The notes beneath the pieces were generated by a model. The model did no database searches. It had not been told where the DNA came from and saw only the letters and a program-made list of their open reading frames with translations. Shown here piece by piece: positions 16,823 through 25,200 of a stretch of 32,455 nucleotides of DNA (positions within the stretch are counted from its first letter, which is position 1; each line of letters opens with the position of its first letter). The DNA comes from Deltaproteobacteria bacterium. Lineage in GTDB: Bacteria > Desulfobacterota > Binatia > Binatales > Binataceae. Both the position numbers and the translations under genes were made by a program. The stretch is from positions 1 through 32,455 of the forward strand of contig JAKAVN010000023.1 in the NCBI GenBank assembly GCA_021827495.1, in the 5' to 3' direction.

Positions 16823-17723
16823 CGGCGCGGCCCGTGGGCATCGCCCCGCGCGGGGTGGGCGTCGCTACAGCGCATCGATGCTACTCAACGTGATTGGCGC
16901 GTCGGCGCTGGCCCTGAGCGCGCCGCCGGCCGCGCGCGCGCAAGAGGCGGGCTCAGCGCCCGGCGCGGCCGCAGTGCAGAATACGCCGGCGGCCGGCTTC
17001 GGCGCCAGTATCCGCAAGCTGCCGGGCGCGGCCGCCGCAGGCGGCGCGCCGGCGGCGGATAGCGCGGCGGCGGTGTCGGCTGCCTCTGCGGCACCGGGCG
17101 CGACCGAGAGCGTGGCCGCGCCGGCGGTCATGGTGACGCCCGCCGCGCACGCCAAGACCAAGGCCGCCCGCAGCGCGCGTTCTGATGGCGCGGCGGCGGC
17201 GTCAGCGAAGAGCGATTCAACTAAGACTAACGCCAGCTCGAAGGAAAGGAAAGACAGCAAGGGCCAGGAGAGCCCGTTCTCCTCGCTCCAGTTCTCGGGC
17301 AACAAGGGTCCAATCAATATCAAGTCGGACACGCTCAATCTTGATTACAAGGCCAACGTGGTGACCTTTAGCGGCCACGTCAATGCGGTCCAGGCCGACG
17401 CGATACTGACCAGCGAAACGCTGACGGTGAACTATCTCAAGGACTTCCACCAGGTAACGGACATGGTTGCTGACGGCAACGTGCGGATCAGCCAGGGAAC
17501 GCGCTTTGCGACCGGCGACCATGGCGTGTTCGACCAGGCCAAGCATACGGTGACACTGACCGGCAATCCGGTGGTGCATGATGGCGAGGATCAGGTCAGC
17601 GGCACCCGCATCACCTGCCATCTTGACACCGGCAAGTGCGACGTCGAGGGCGCGCGGGCGGTGTTCTTCCCTAAGGAGCAGAAAACCCGTGATAATAAGA
17701 AGGCCGCCGCTAATCCGTCTTAG
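16797..17723 (+). CDS. lptA: LPS transport periplasmic protein LptA
   Basis: Periplasmic bridge protein carrying LPS to the outer membrane. A hydrophobic stretch ending PPAARAQE is the signal peptide. The conserved OstA domain lies at about residues 170-290: INIKSDTLNLDYKANVVTFSGHVNAVQ, ILTSETLTVNYLKDF, ISQGTRFATGDHGVFDQAKHTVTLTGNPVV. Unusually, some 120 Ala/Ser/Lys-rich residues separate the signal peptide from the domain. Start choice is uncertain: GTG 16797 gives a long basic n-region; ATG 16878 gives one without positive charge. lptB, which normally follows, is missing, and rpoN comes next. Confidence 0.87.
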   Translation: MTSNQASRNGAARGHRPARGGRRYSASMLLNVIGASALALSAPPAARAQEAGSAPGAAAVQNTPAAGFGASIRKLPGAAAAGGAPAADSAAAVSAASAAPGATESVAAPAVMVTPAAHAKTKAARSARSDGAAAASAKSDSTKTNASSKERKDSKGQESPFSSLQFSGNKGPINIKSDTLNLDYKANVVTFSGHVNAVQADAILTSETLTVNYLKDFHQVTDMVADGNVRISQGTRFATGDHGVFDQAKHTVTLTGNPVVHDGEDQVSGTRITCHLDTGKCDVEGARAVFFPKEQKTRDNKKAAANPS

Positions 17724-17738
17724 CCAGCGACGTTCGAT

Positions 17739-19307
17739 ATGGCGCCCGAGCTTAAATTAGGACAGGACCTGCGGCTGCGGCAGCAGCTGGTGATGACGCC
17801 GCAGCTCCAGCAGGCGATCAAGATACTGCAACTTTCCCTGCCCGAGCTGGAAGCCGTTGTCCAGACCGAACTGGAATCCAATCCGCTGCTCGAGATGGTC
17901 GAGGAGCGCAGCCCCACTGCGACCGCGGCGGACGACGCGATGGCCGCGGCGCCCGATCCCACGCCGGGCGCAGAGCCCGACCTGTTGCCGCCAGAGGCCG
18001 AGCCGGGCGCGGCGGCGGCCGAGCCGGAATGGAACGGCAACGGCGACGAGCAGCCGGCGGTCGAAGGGCTGATAAGCGAGGCGCGCGACGCCACGCTGGA
18101 GATCAAGGAGGACAGCCGCCTCGACAAGCTCGACTGGCGCGAGTATCTCGAAAACTATTCCAACAACTGGCAGGACAACCGTGAGTCCGAACAGAACGAC
18201 GAGCGCCGCCAGACGCTGGAGAACACGCTCACCCGGCGCACCTCGCTCGAAGAGCACCTGGCGTGGCAGCTCCGGATGTCCTCGCTGGAGCACAACGACC
18301 AGATCATCGGCACCACCATCATCTATAACCTCAACGACGACGGCTACTTGGAGACGCCGGTGGAGGAACTGGCGCACCAGCTCGAGACCGACCCGGCCAC
18401 CGTCGAGCGGGTGCTCAAGCGCGTGCAACAATTCGATCCGCCGGGAGTTGCGGCGCGCGACCTGCGCGAGTGCCTCTACCAGCAGCTCAGCAATATCGGG
18501 ATGGAGGAGTCACTGGCGGCGCGCATCGTGCTCAACCATCTCGACCTGCTCGAGAAGCATCGCTATGCCGAGATCGCGCGCTTGCGCGGGGCGCCGCTGG
18601 AGATGGTGGGGCAGGCGGCCAAGGTGATTTCGCTGCTCGAGCCCAAGCCGGGGCGCGATTTCGGCGGCCAGGAACCGGCCTACATCATGCCCGACGTCTT
18701 CATCCACAAGATGGGCGAGGACTACGTGGTGCTGCTCAACGAGGGCGCGGTGCCGCGCTTGCGGCTGGCGGGCTATTATCAGCGCGTGCTCAGTGACAGC
18801 GGGGTCGGCAACGACACCAAGGAGTATTTGCAGGAGCGGCTGCGCTCGGCGCGCTGGCTGGTCAAGTCGATCTACCAGCGCCAGCAGACGATCTTCAAGG
18901 TCGCGACCTCGATCGTGAAATTCCAGCGCGCGTTCTTCGACCACGGCATCACGCACCTGCGCCCGCTGGTGCTCAAGGACGTGGCCGAGGACATCGGGAT
19001 GCACGAGTCGACCATCAGCCGCGCCACCGCCAACAAGTACGCCCATACCCAGCAGGGCATTTTCGAGATGAAGTTCTTCTTCACCTCGGGCGTCAAGGCG
19101 ACCAGCGGCGAAGACGTCAGCGCCGAGACGGTCAAGGAGAAGATCCGCTCGATGGTTGCGCTCGAGCAGCATCACGATCCGCTGTCCGACCAGGCCATCG
19201 CCGAAGTTCTGCGCCGGGACCAGATCGATATCGCGCGCCGCACGGTGGCCAAGTACCGCCAGGCGCTCGGTATCCTGCCCTCGGCGCGCCGCAAGAAGGT
19301 CAAGTGA
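17739..19307 (+). CDS. rpoN: RNA polymerase sigma-54 factor
   Basis: Directs RNA polymerase to -24/-12 promoters and needs AAA+ activators to open them. The 522 residues show the three expected parts. The Gln/Leu-rich region I (LRQQLVMTPQLQQAIKILQL, residues 13-32) is followed by an acidic linker, longer than usual and rich in Ala/Pro/Glu (50-110). Then come the core-binding and helix-turn-helix regions (ESTISRATANKY). The RpoN box ARRTVAKYR starts at residue 499, 24 residues from the end. ATG 17739 follows lptA by 15 bases; the ribosome binding site is weak. A good candidate target promoter lies at 7044. Confidence 0.96.
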   Translation: MAPELKLGQDLRLRQQLVMTPQLQQAIKILQLSLPELEAVVQTELESNPLLEMVEERSPTATAADDAMAAAPDPTPGAEPDLLPPEAEPGAAAAEPEWNGNGDEQPAVEGLISEARDATLEIKEDSRLDKLDWREYLENYSNNWQDNRESEQNDERRQTLENTLTRRTSLEEHLAWQLRMSSLEHNDQIIGTTIIYNLNDDGYLETPVEELAHQLETDPATVERVLKRVQQFDPPGVAARDLRECLYQQLSNIGMEESLAARIVLNHLDLLEKHRYAEIARLRGAPLEMVGQAAKVISLLEPKPGRDFGGQEPAYIMPDVFIHKMGEDYVVLLNEGAVPRLRLAGYYQRVLSDSGVGNDTKEYLQERLRSARWLVKSIYQRQQTIFKVATSIVKFQRAFFDHGITHLRPLVLKDVAEDIGMHESTISRATANKYAHTQQGIFEMKFFFTSGVKATSGEDVSAETVKEKIRSMVALEQHHDPLSDQAIAEVLRRDQIDIARRTVAKYRQALGILPSARRKKVK

Positions 19308-19348
19308 CCGGCCGTGTTGCGCAAACCAAGGGGGCGGTGAGGTTGACC

Positions 19349-19786
19349 ATGAAAGAAGTGACAGGCAAGCGAAACCAAGCGGCCGCAAAGAAAATCCGCC
19401 GCCGCGCGCAGCTCAAGGCCCGGCCGCAGGCCGAGGTCACCGTGACCTTTCGCCACGTCGAGCCGACCGAGGCGATCCGCCAGTACGGCGAACGCAAGCT
19501 TGCCCACGTGGCCCAGGCGCTGATGCGCCCGTGCTCCGTGCATTTGATCCTGTCAGTTGATAAATACCGCCAGTGTGGCGAAGTTACGGTCAAGTCGGGC
19601 CGTCTGGCCGTGGTTGCGGCGCAGCAGGAGACCAAGGACCTTTACTCGGTCATCGACCTGCTCGCGGACAAGGTCCAGCGGCAACTCAAGAAACACCTGG
19701 AGAAGATCGAGGCTAAGAAATGGCGCGCCCCGTCGGCGGGCGAGGTCCTGAGCGCGGCTGAGGAAGCGGAGATCGATTCCCGCTGA
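19349..19786 (+). CDS. hpf: Ribosome hibernation promoting factor, short form
   Basis: Binds the 30S decoding centre and silences ribosomes in slow growth. The domain begins at VTVTFRHVEPTEAIRQYGERKLAHV and continues through VHLILSVDKYRQCGEVTV and TKDLYSVIDLLADKVQRQLKKHLEK, all typical. There is no long C-terminal dimerisation domain. About 28 very basic residues precede the domain, more than in E. coli HPF. ATG 19349 is preferred because GAGG stands six bases upstream; GTG 19304, which overlaps the rpoN stop, would add 15 residues. The order rpoN-hpf-ptsN is conserved in many Gram-negatives. Confidence 0.92.
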   Translation: MKEVTGKRNQAAAKKIRRRAQLKARPQAEVTVTFRHVEPTEAIRQYGERKLAHVAQALMRPCSVHLILSVDKYRQCGEVTVKSGRLAVVAAQQETKDLYSVIDLLADKVQRQLKKHLEKIEAKKWRAPSAGEVLSAAEEAEIDSR

Positions 19787-19903
19787 GAGGCGCGCCCACG
19801 GCGCCTTCGCATCACGGGCCGCGCGCCTTGGCGGCTCTTTGTATCCACAGCGGCTCGCCCGGACCCGCCCTTCGGTGTAATAATCCGGGGCGCTGGGCAG
19901 GCA

Positions 19904-20365
19904 ATGAAAATAACCGATATCCTGAGCCCTGAGATGGTGATACCCGAGCTCAAGGGCAACACCAAGCCTGACGTGCTGCACGAGTTGGCTGGCTATCTCG
20001 CTAGCAAACACCGCGAGCTCGATTCCGGCGCCCTGTCCACGGTGCTCGCCGAACGCGAGCGGCTGGGCTCGACCGCGATCGGCGACGGCATCGCCATCCC
20101 GCACGGCAAACTTCCCGGCGTCAACAACATCATCGGCGTCTTCGGACGCCACGTGCGCGGCGTCGATTTCGACTCGCTCGACGGCGGACCGACGCATTTG
20201 TTCTTTTTGCTGGTCGCACCCGAGGATTCGGCGAGCCTCCATCTCAAGGCGCTCGCCCGCGTTTCGCGCCTGATGAAGGACCCGACCTTTCGCGAGCGGC
20301 TGACCAGCGCGCCCGACGCGGTCGAGATTTTTCGCCTGATCAAGGAGGAAGACGCGCGGCACTGA
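19904..20365 (+). CDS. ptsN: Nitrogen-regulatory PTS IIA protein PtsN
   Basis: A 153-residue EIIA-Ntr phosphoprotein. It accepts phosphate from NPr on His67 (IAIPHGKL) and regulates potassium, nitrogen and envelope functions by protein contact. The family pattern is complete: an N-terminal LSPEMVIPELKG, LAERERLGSTAIGDGIAIPHGKLPGV, FFLLVAPEDSASLHLKALARVSRLM and the terminal helix. ATG 19904 has a modest GGCAGG ahead. An extended -10-like TGTAATAAT lies about 20 bases upstream, so it may have its own promoter beside read-through from rpoN-hpf. Confidence 0.95.
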   Translation: MKITDILSPEMVIPELKGNTKPDVLHELAGYLASKHRELDSGALSTVLAERERLGSTAIGDGIAIPHGKLPGVNNIIGVFGRHVRGVDFDSLDGGPTHLFFLLVAPEDSASLHLKALARVSRLMKDPTFRERLTSAPDAVEIFRLIKEEDARH

Positions 20366-20397
20366 GGCGGGATCCCGCCGGCGCGCCTTTGACTGCG

Positions 20398-21333
20398 ATG
20401 GCCCAGCGGCGGCGGGCGCGGCCCCGCACATGCGGGGCAGGCGCATCGGTCCTTTCCTCCCCGCCGCCCGCGCCTCCGCGTCTCATCATCGTTACCGGAG
20501 CTTCGGGTTCGGGGCGGGCCTCCGCGATGCGGGTGCTCGAGGACCTGGGCTTTTACTGCGTCGATAATCTGCCGGTGGCGCTGGCCGAGTCGGTGATGCG
20601 CCTGGCCACCACGCGCGATCCCCGGCTGGCCGGGGTGGCGCTCGGCATCGACGCGCGCGAGCGGCTGTTCTTCCCGCAATGGCCGCGCGTTTTCAACGAC
20701 CTCGAGCGCGAGGGCTTTCGCCCCGAGGTGCTCTTTCTCGATGCCTCCGACGAGGTCCTGGTGCGCCGCTACTCGGAGAGCCGCCGGCCTCATCCGATGG
20801 CCGAAAGCGGCGCCTCGGTGGCCGACGGCATCCGCCGCGAGCGCCTGGCGCTGGCCGAGATGCGCGAGCGGGCCAACCGGGTGATCGACACCAGCGCGCT
20901 CACGGTGCATGAGTTGCGCGAGGTCGTCACGGCGGCGGTGCTGGGATCGGCGAGCGGCTCGGCGATGACGATGGCGCTGGTCTCGTTCGGCTACAAGTAC
21001 GGGATTCCGGTCGGGATGGACCTGGTGCTGGACGTGCGCTTTTTGCCCAACCCTTTTTTCGTGCCGGCGCTGCGGCCGCTGGACGCGATGGACGAGCGGG
21101 TGCGCACGTACGTGATGAACCAGCCGGAGGCGCGGCGCTTCATCGACGAGATCGTGCGCTTGCTCAGCTTCCTGCTTCCGCTCTACCGGCGCGAGGGCAA
21201 AAGCTACCTGACCATCGGCCTGGGATGCACCGGCGGACGGCATCGCGCGCCGACCCTCGCGATGGAATTGGCGCGCCGGCTCGGCCTCGAAGGCGTCACC
21301 GTCCAGGTCCGCCACAACGACATCGCGCGCTGA
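20398..21333 (+). CDS. rapZ: RNase adapter protein RapZ
   Basis: A 311-residue P-loop protein. In enterobacteria it presents a small RNA to RNase E and senses glucosamine-6-phosphate. The core is clear: RLIIVTGASGSG, LEDLGFYCVDNLP, GIDAR, LFLDASDEVLVRRYSESRRPHPM, LVSFGYKYG, DLVLDVRFLPNPFF and the C-terminal GLGCTGGRHRAPTLA. The Walker A motif is degenerate: where the family has GSGKS, this protein has GSG-R40-A41. An unusual 27-residue Arg/Pro-rich extension precedes the domain. ATG 20398 is chosen over TTG 20389, since neither has a strong ribosome binding site. Confidence 0.93.
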   Translation: MAQRRRARPRTCGAGASVLSSPPPAPPRLIIVTGASGSGRASAMRVLEDLGFYCVDNLPVALAESVMRLATTRDPRLAGVALGIDARERLFFPQWPRVFNDLEREGFRPEVLFLDASDEVLVRRYSESRRPHPMAESGASVADGIRRERLALAEMRERANRVIDTSALTVHELREVVTAAVLGSASGSAMTMALVSFGYKYGIPVGMDLVLDVRFLPNPFFVPALRPLDAMDERVRTYVMNQPEARRFIDEIVRLLSFLLPLYRREGKSYLTIGLGCTGGRHRAPTLAMELARRLGLEGVTVQVRHNDIAR

Positions 21334-21630
21334 GCCTGCTTATCCCTTGCCCTCCCGCACAAACAATTACTAAAGGTGGGGCAGCTTTCTCCCGCGCGAC
21401 AAGGCGCGGCGAGTGGGCCCGTGCCGACCTACGCCGGACCGCGGGTTTGGGCAGAGATGAGGGTCGGCGCTCTGAGCGACCGGAGACATGGGGAAGGGAG
21501 CAGAAAAGCCTCGAGCGCCTGGGGGTATGAAGTCTCGGCTGCTTGAAAAGTTGGCTCAGTCGCGGGGGCGGACCGATACGTTGCGGCGGGATTCACGCGC
21601 AGCCAAGCGCTGGTGTAATATTAACACACC
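21334..21630. other. Intergenic region between rapZ and ribBA
   Basis: 297 bases without a supported gene. The FMN riboswitch core expected before some rib genes was looked for and not found. The right end holds the ribBA promoter, in which TGGTGT (21611-21616) and ACACCA (21626-21631) form an inverted repeat around the -10 box. Confidence 0.6.
21592..21621 (+). promoter_or_regulatory. Promoter of ribBA with leaderless geometry
   Basis: TTCACG (21592-21597), 18-bp spacer ending in TG, TAATAT (21616-21621). The -10 box ends nine bases before ATG 21631, so the transcript should begin at or within a few bases of the start codon. No Shine-Dalgarno sequence is present. Confidence 0.5.
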
Positions 21631-22821
21631 ATGTTTGGCGAAATAGCCCCCCGCGAAAAGAGCAAGGCCCCGTTCATCTCGATCGAGGAAGCGCTCGAAG
21701 AGATCCGCCGCGGCCGCATGATCATCCTGATGGATGACGAGCAGCGCGAGAACGAAGGCGACCTCTGCATGGCGGCCGAGAAGGCCACCACCGAGGCCAT
21801 CAACTTCATGGCCAAGTACGGACGCGGGCTGATTTGCCTGCCGATGTCGCCCGAGCGGATCGACCATCTTGGCCTGAGCATGATGGTGGGCGACAACCAG
21901 GCTCCGCTGGGCACCGCCTTCACCGTGCCGATAACCGCGCGACGCGCCAGCGGCTCGGGGATCTCGGCCCACGACCGTGCGACCACCATCCTGCAGGCCG
22001 TGCGCGAGGACGCCACCGGCGCCGAATTCGTCAGTCCCGGCTATGTCTATCCACTGCGCGCGCGCGAGGGCGGCGTGCTGGTGCGCACCGGCCAGACCGA
22101 AGGCGGAGTCGACCTGGCGCGATTGGCGGGGCTCAAGCCCGCCGCGGTCATCTGCGAGATTCTCAAGGACGACGGCACGATGGCGCGGCGCGACGACCTG
22201 GCTGAGTTCGCCCGCGTCCACGGACTCAAAATCGTGACCGTCGCCGACATTATCGAGTATCGTTTGCGCAACGAAACGATGGTGCAGCGGATCGCCGAGG
22301 CGCGCCTCCCGACCCATTGCGGCGAGTTTCGCGCTATCGTCTATCGCAACCGGGTCGACGCGACCGAGCATCTGGTGCTGGTGATGGGCACGGTCGATCC
22401 CGACCGTCCGGTGCGCGTGCGCACGCACCGCGAGTATCTGCCCGGCGATGTCTTCAGTTACTCGGCGCGCAACACGCGCAGCCTCCTGCAAGCCGCGATG
22501 GCGCGCATCGCCTCGGTCGGCGAAGGCGTCATCCTATACCTCAAGCGCGAGTCCGACACTATCGCAAGCGACATCGACAACAGCCGTGCCGCCGCGGCCG
22601 CGCGCCGCAACTGGCACCTTCGCGTCAGCACCCATCTGAGCCCGCCCGAGGCCGACTTCCGTGACTACGGAATCGGTGCGCAGATCCTGCGCGACGTCGG
22701 CGTGCGCAAAATGATCCTGCTGTCCGACCAGGCGCCCCGCCTCGCCAATCTGCTGGGGTACGGATTGGAGATCATCGGCAGCGAGCCGCTTTCCGAGGGC
22801 GAACCGGTGCCGGGAGGCTGA
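21631..22821 (+). CDS. DHBP synthase with degenerate GTP cyclohydrolase II domain (RibBA/RibBX-like)
   Basis: The N-terminal half (residues 1-215) is 3,4-dihydroxy-2-butanone-4-phosphate synthase of riboflavin synthesis, with DDEQRENEGDL, GRGLICLPM, TVPITARRASGSGISAHDRA, GQTEGGVDLARLAGL and CEILKDDGTMAR. The C-terminal half has the fold of GTP cyclohydrolase II (THREYLPGDVF, FRDYGIGAQILRDVGVRKM). However, the three zinc cysteines are Tyr269, Arg280 and Thr282, and the RQEGRGIGL loop is gone, so it cannot be a normal cyclohydrolase. This fits the RibBX type, where only RibB is active; a separate ribA is expected elsewhere. 396 residues; the promoter is immediately upstream. Confidence 0.9.
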   Translation: MFGEIAPREKSKAPFISIEEALEEIRRGRMIILMDDEQRENEGDLCMAAEKATTEAINFMAKYGRGLICLPMSPERIDHLGLSMMVGDNQAPLGTAFTVPITARRASGSGISAHDRATTILQAVREDATGAEFVSPGYVYPLRAREGGVLVRTGQTEGGVDLARLAGLKPAAVICEILKDDGTMARRDDLAEFARVHGLKIVTVADIIEYRLRNETMVQRIAEARLPTHCGEFRAIVYRNRVDATEHLVLVMGTVDPDRPVRVRTHREYLPGDVFSYSARNTRSLLQAAMARIASVGEGVILYLKRESDTIASDIDNSRAAAAARRNWHLRVSTHLSPPEADFRDYGIGAQILRDVGVRKMILLSDQAPRLANLLGYGLEIIGSEPLSEGEPVPGG

Positions 22822-22864
22822 GCCACACCAAGCGCGCGGAACCACTGCTCAAAAAGCCGGATTA

Positions 22865-24892
22865 GTGAAAGTGATGGGTCGATACGGCCGCGGGTGGCGC
22901 TTCTTTGGAAAGCGTATTTCCAACTGTGGCGCTGCTGGGGCGCCCGGCGCGGACGCGGCGCCGCTCGCTGCCCTGAGCGTCGCCATTTTGGCGGTCGCGA
23001 TGGCCGTGCGGCTCGCCTCGCCGCCGGCGGCGCACGCGCAGGACTCACAGAACTCACAGAATCTGCCCAAGCCCTCGGAAGTCGTCAAAATCGACACGCT
23101 CAAGCTGGGCGGCGCGCTCAAGCCTGGCGTCACCAGCCAGCTCGAGGTCGAGGCCGAGATTCTTCCCGGATGGCATATCAACTCAAACCATCCCAACTCG
23201 GCCGATTTCATCCCGACCACGCTTGCGGTGAATCCGCCCAGCGGGGTCAAGGCGGGCGCGGTCAAGTACCCGCCGGCCGACGAGATCGCGCCCGCGTTCT
23301 CCGGCGGCGAGAAGCTTTCGGTGTTCACCGGCACGATGAAATTTACGGTCCCGCTGAGCGAGGTGCAGGGCGTGGCGCCGGACTCCGGCGCCGAGCTGGC
23401 GGTTACGCTGGATTACCAGCCGTGCAACGACAATATCTGCATGCCGCCGGCCAAGGTCAGCGCCAGCGCGCCGCTTGGCTCGCTGCAACCGGCCGCCGCG
23501 GCCTCTCCCGCACCGCAGGCCGCCGTTGAGCAGGCTCGCCTGGCCGCCGTGGCCTTCGGCGATAGGGGCGGCGGCGATTTATCCAAGGTTTCATCGGACA
23601 ATGGCGGCGGCACGGATGCGCCCGGATCGGAACTGGCCAATATCTTTGTCGCGCACGGAATGCTGATTGGGCTGTTCGCGGTGCTGCTGGGCGGGCTCGC
23701 GCTGAATTTGACGCCGTGCGTCTACCCGCTAATCGGCGTGACGATCGCGTACTTCGGCAACCAAGGCGGCGGGCCGCGCAAAATCGCCGTGCTCGCGGCC
23801 ATCTACGTACTGGGAATCGCGCTGACGTTTTCGCTGGCCGGCGTCGCCGTGGCACTGTCTGGAGGACTGTTCGGCGCGGCATTGCAGAATCCGCTGGTCC
23901 TGATCGCGATCGCCGCGATGCTGCTGGTGCTGGCGGCCTCCAGCTTCGGGCTGTTCTCGCTCAAGCCGCCGCAATGGCTGATGCGGCGGGCGGGCGCGGC
24001 GCGGCCGGGCTATCTCGGCTCGCTGGTGATGGGCCTGGGGATGGGTGTCGTTGCGGCTCCATGCATCGGGCCAATCGTACTGGGCCTGCTGTTGATGGTC
24101 GAGCGCAGCGCGAGCCCCGTCTTCGGCTTCGCGCTGTTCTTCACGCTGGCGATAGGGCTCGGGTTGCCCTATATCGCGCTGGCCCTGGCGGCCGGCCACA
24201 TCAAGGCCTTGCCGCGCTCGGGTGAGTGGCTCGCGTGGGTCGAGCAGCTCTTCGGCTTCGTGCTGGTCGGGCTGGCGCTATACTTCCTTGACCCGGTGGC
24301 GCGCGGCTGGACGATGCGGCTCATGCCGTACTACGCGGTCGCGGCCGGCATCTTCCTGGGCTTCATAACCCCGGCGGGACGCCAATGGCGTCCGTTCCTG
24401 GTTTTCCGCAGTGCCTTGGGGGCGCTCTCGCTGGGCGTGCTCGCCTGGCTGCTGTTGTTCCCCGCGGCCAAGCCGGCGGCGCAACTCTCATTCGATCCGT
24501 ACGACGTCTCCGTTCTCAACCAGGCGCGCGCCGAAAAAAAACCGGTGGTCATCGATTTCAGCGCCGACTGGTGTATCCCGTGCCGCGAGATGGTGCGCAC
24601 GACGTTCCGCGATCCGGCGGTGATCGAGGCCGCCTCGCACTTCGTCCGTCTCCAGGCCGACATCACCGAGACCAACCGCCGCAACAGCCAACTCGCCATG
24701 CAGTACGAGATTAAGGGCGTGCCGACGACGGTCTTCATCGACAAGCACGGCAGGATATTAAAGCGCGAGGTCGGCTACCTTGACGCCCATCGTTTCCTGT
24801 ACGACCTGCACGAAATCGACGAGATGGACGGTCTGCCCGAGGTCCGCGCCACACCTCCTTCCACCGGCGCGAAGCGCGCGGCGTCACTCTAA
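22865..24892 (+). CDS. dsbD: Thiol:disulfide interchange protein DsbD
   Basis: Carries reducing power from cytoplasmic thioredoxin across the inner membrane to periplasmic partners. About 675 residues in three parts. After a signal segment (ending AAHAQDS) comes the periplasmic alpha domain with PCNDNICMPP (Cys187, Cys192). An eight-helix membrane domain follows with LTPCVYP (Cys285) and APCIGP (Cys400). The C-terminal thioredoxin-like domain carries DWCIPCREM (Cys570, Cys573). All six redox cysteines are present, so it should be functional. The start is unclear (GTG 22865 or ATG 22874), with no good ribosome binding site. It follows ribBA by 43 bases. Confidence 0.95.
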   Translation: MKVMGRYGRGWRFFGKRISNCGAAGAPGADAAPLAALSVAILAVAMAVRLASPPAAHAQDSQNSQNLPKPSEVVKIDTLKLGGALKPGVTSQLEVEAEILPGWHINSNHPNSADFIPTTLAVNPPSGVKAGAVKYPPADEIAPAFSGGEKLSVFTGTMKFTVPLSEVQGVAPDSGAELAVTLDYQPCNDNICMPPAKVSASAPLGSLQPAAAASPAPQAAVEQARLAAVAFGDRGGGDLSKVSSDNGGGTDAPGSELANIFVAHGMLIGLFAVLLGGLALNLTPCVYPLIGVTIAYFGNQGGGPRKIAVLAAIYVLGIALTFSLAGVAVALSGGLFGAALQNPLVLIAIAAMLLVLAASSFGLFSLKPPQWLMRRAGAARPGYLGSLVMGLGMGVVAAPCIGPIVLGLLLMVERSASPVFGFALFFTLAIGLGLPYIALALAAGHIKALPRSGEWLAWVEQLFGFVLVGLALYFLDPVARGWTMRLMPYYAVAAGIFLGFITPAGRQWRPFLVFRSALGALSLGVLAWLLLFPAAKPAAQLSFDPYDVSVLNQARAEKKPVVIDFSADWCIPCREMVRTTFRDPAVIEAASHFVRLQADITETNRRNSQLAMQYEIKGVPTTVFIDKHGRILKREVGYLDAHRFLYDLHEIDEMDGLPEVRATPPSTGAKRAASL

Positions 24893-24924
24893 GCCGGGCC
24901 TTTTGTATCTTCACTCGAGCCCCG

Positions 24925-24963
24925 GCGGTGGCGGCTAGGCCCCAGCCGCCGTGGGGTGGCGCC
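24925..24963 (+). repeat. 39-bp structured direct repeat, copy 1
   Basis: Identical to 24996-25034. Inside the unit GGCGGCT pairs with AGCCGCC around a 7-base loop, and CCCCA can alternatively pair with TGGGG, so two competing hairpins are possible. The 32-bp spacer differs from the repeat. It looks like a REP/BIME-type element. Confidence 0.7.
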
Positions 24964-24995
24964 AGCGACATGGCGATCGCGTCGCACGTCCGGTC

Positions 24996-25034
24996 GCGGT
25001 GGCGGCTAGGCCCCAGCCGCCGTGGGGTGGCGCC
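24996..25034 (+). repeat. 39-bp structured direct repeat, copy 2
   Basis: Perfect second copy of 24925-24963, 71 bases downstream, with the same two alternative hairpins. Confidence 0.7.
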
Positions 25035-25167
25035 GGCTGACCCGCGACGGCCGGGGAAAAAATCCCCCGTCGAGCGTGCTTGCGTGGCGTAGAGCCGCCG
25101 TCCTCGAGCGACGCGGGGCACCCCAACCGTCTCGCCATCAGCACAGGTTCAAGGACGCCCGCGCGAG

Positions 25168-25200
25168 GCCCGCGCCGGGGCCTTGCGCGGGCTCTTTTTT
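25168..25200 (+). terminator. Rho-independent terminator
   Basis: GCCCGCGC (25168-25175) pairs perfectly with GCGCGGGC (25185-25192) around a 9-base loop and is followed by TCTTTTTT. It lies 276 bases after the dsbD stop, so it ends either a long dsbD 3' UTR or a separate small RNA. Confidence 0.8.

Noticed and set aside
19840-19875. Sigma-54-like TTGGC...TTTGT upstream of ptsN
   Set aside because: The GG-to-GT distance is 9 rather than 10 and the -12 GC is missing.
21334-21630. FMN riboswitch before ribBA
   Set aside because: The conserved AGGGGCGGGG and CCGACAGT-like cores are not present, and the promoter places the transcript start at the ATG.
22050-22130. Gln in place of His in the GHTE motif of the RibB domain
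   Set aside because: GQTEG is, to my knowledge, common in functional RibB of several lineages, so it is not evidence of inactivation.
24925-25034. Repeat-spacer-repeat layout (39-32-39) resembling a minimal CRISPR
   Set aside because: Only two copies, strong internal palindromes with two alternative folds, no leader and no cas genes in the window. A REP-type element is the simpler reading.
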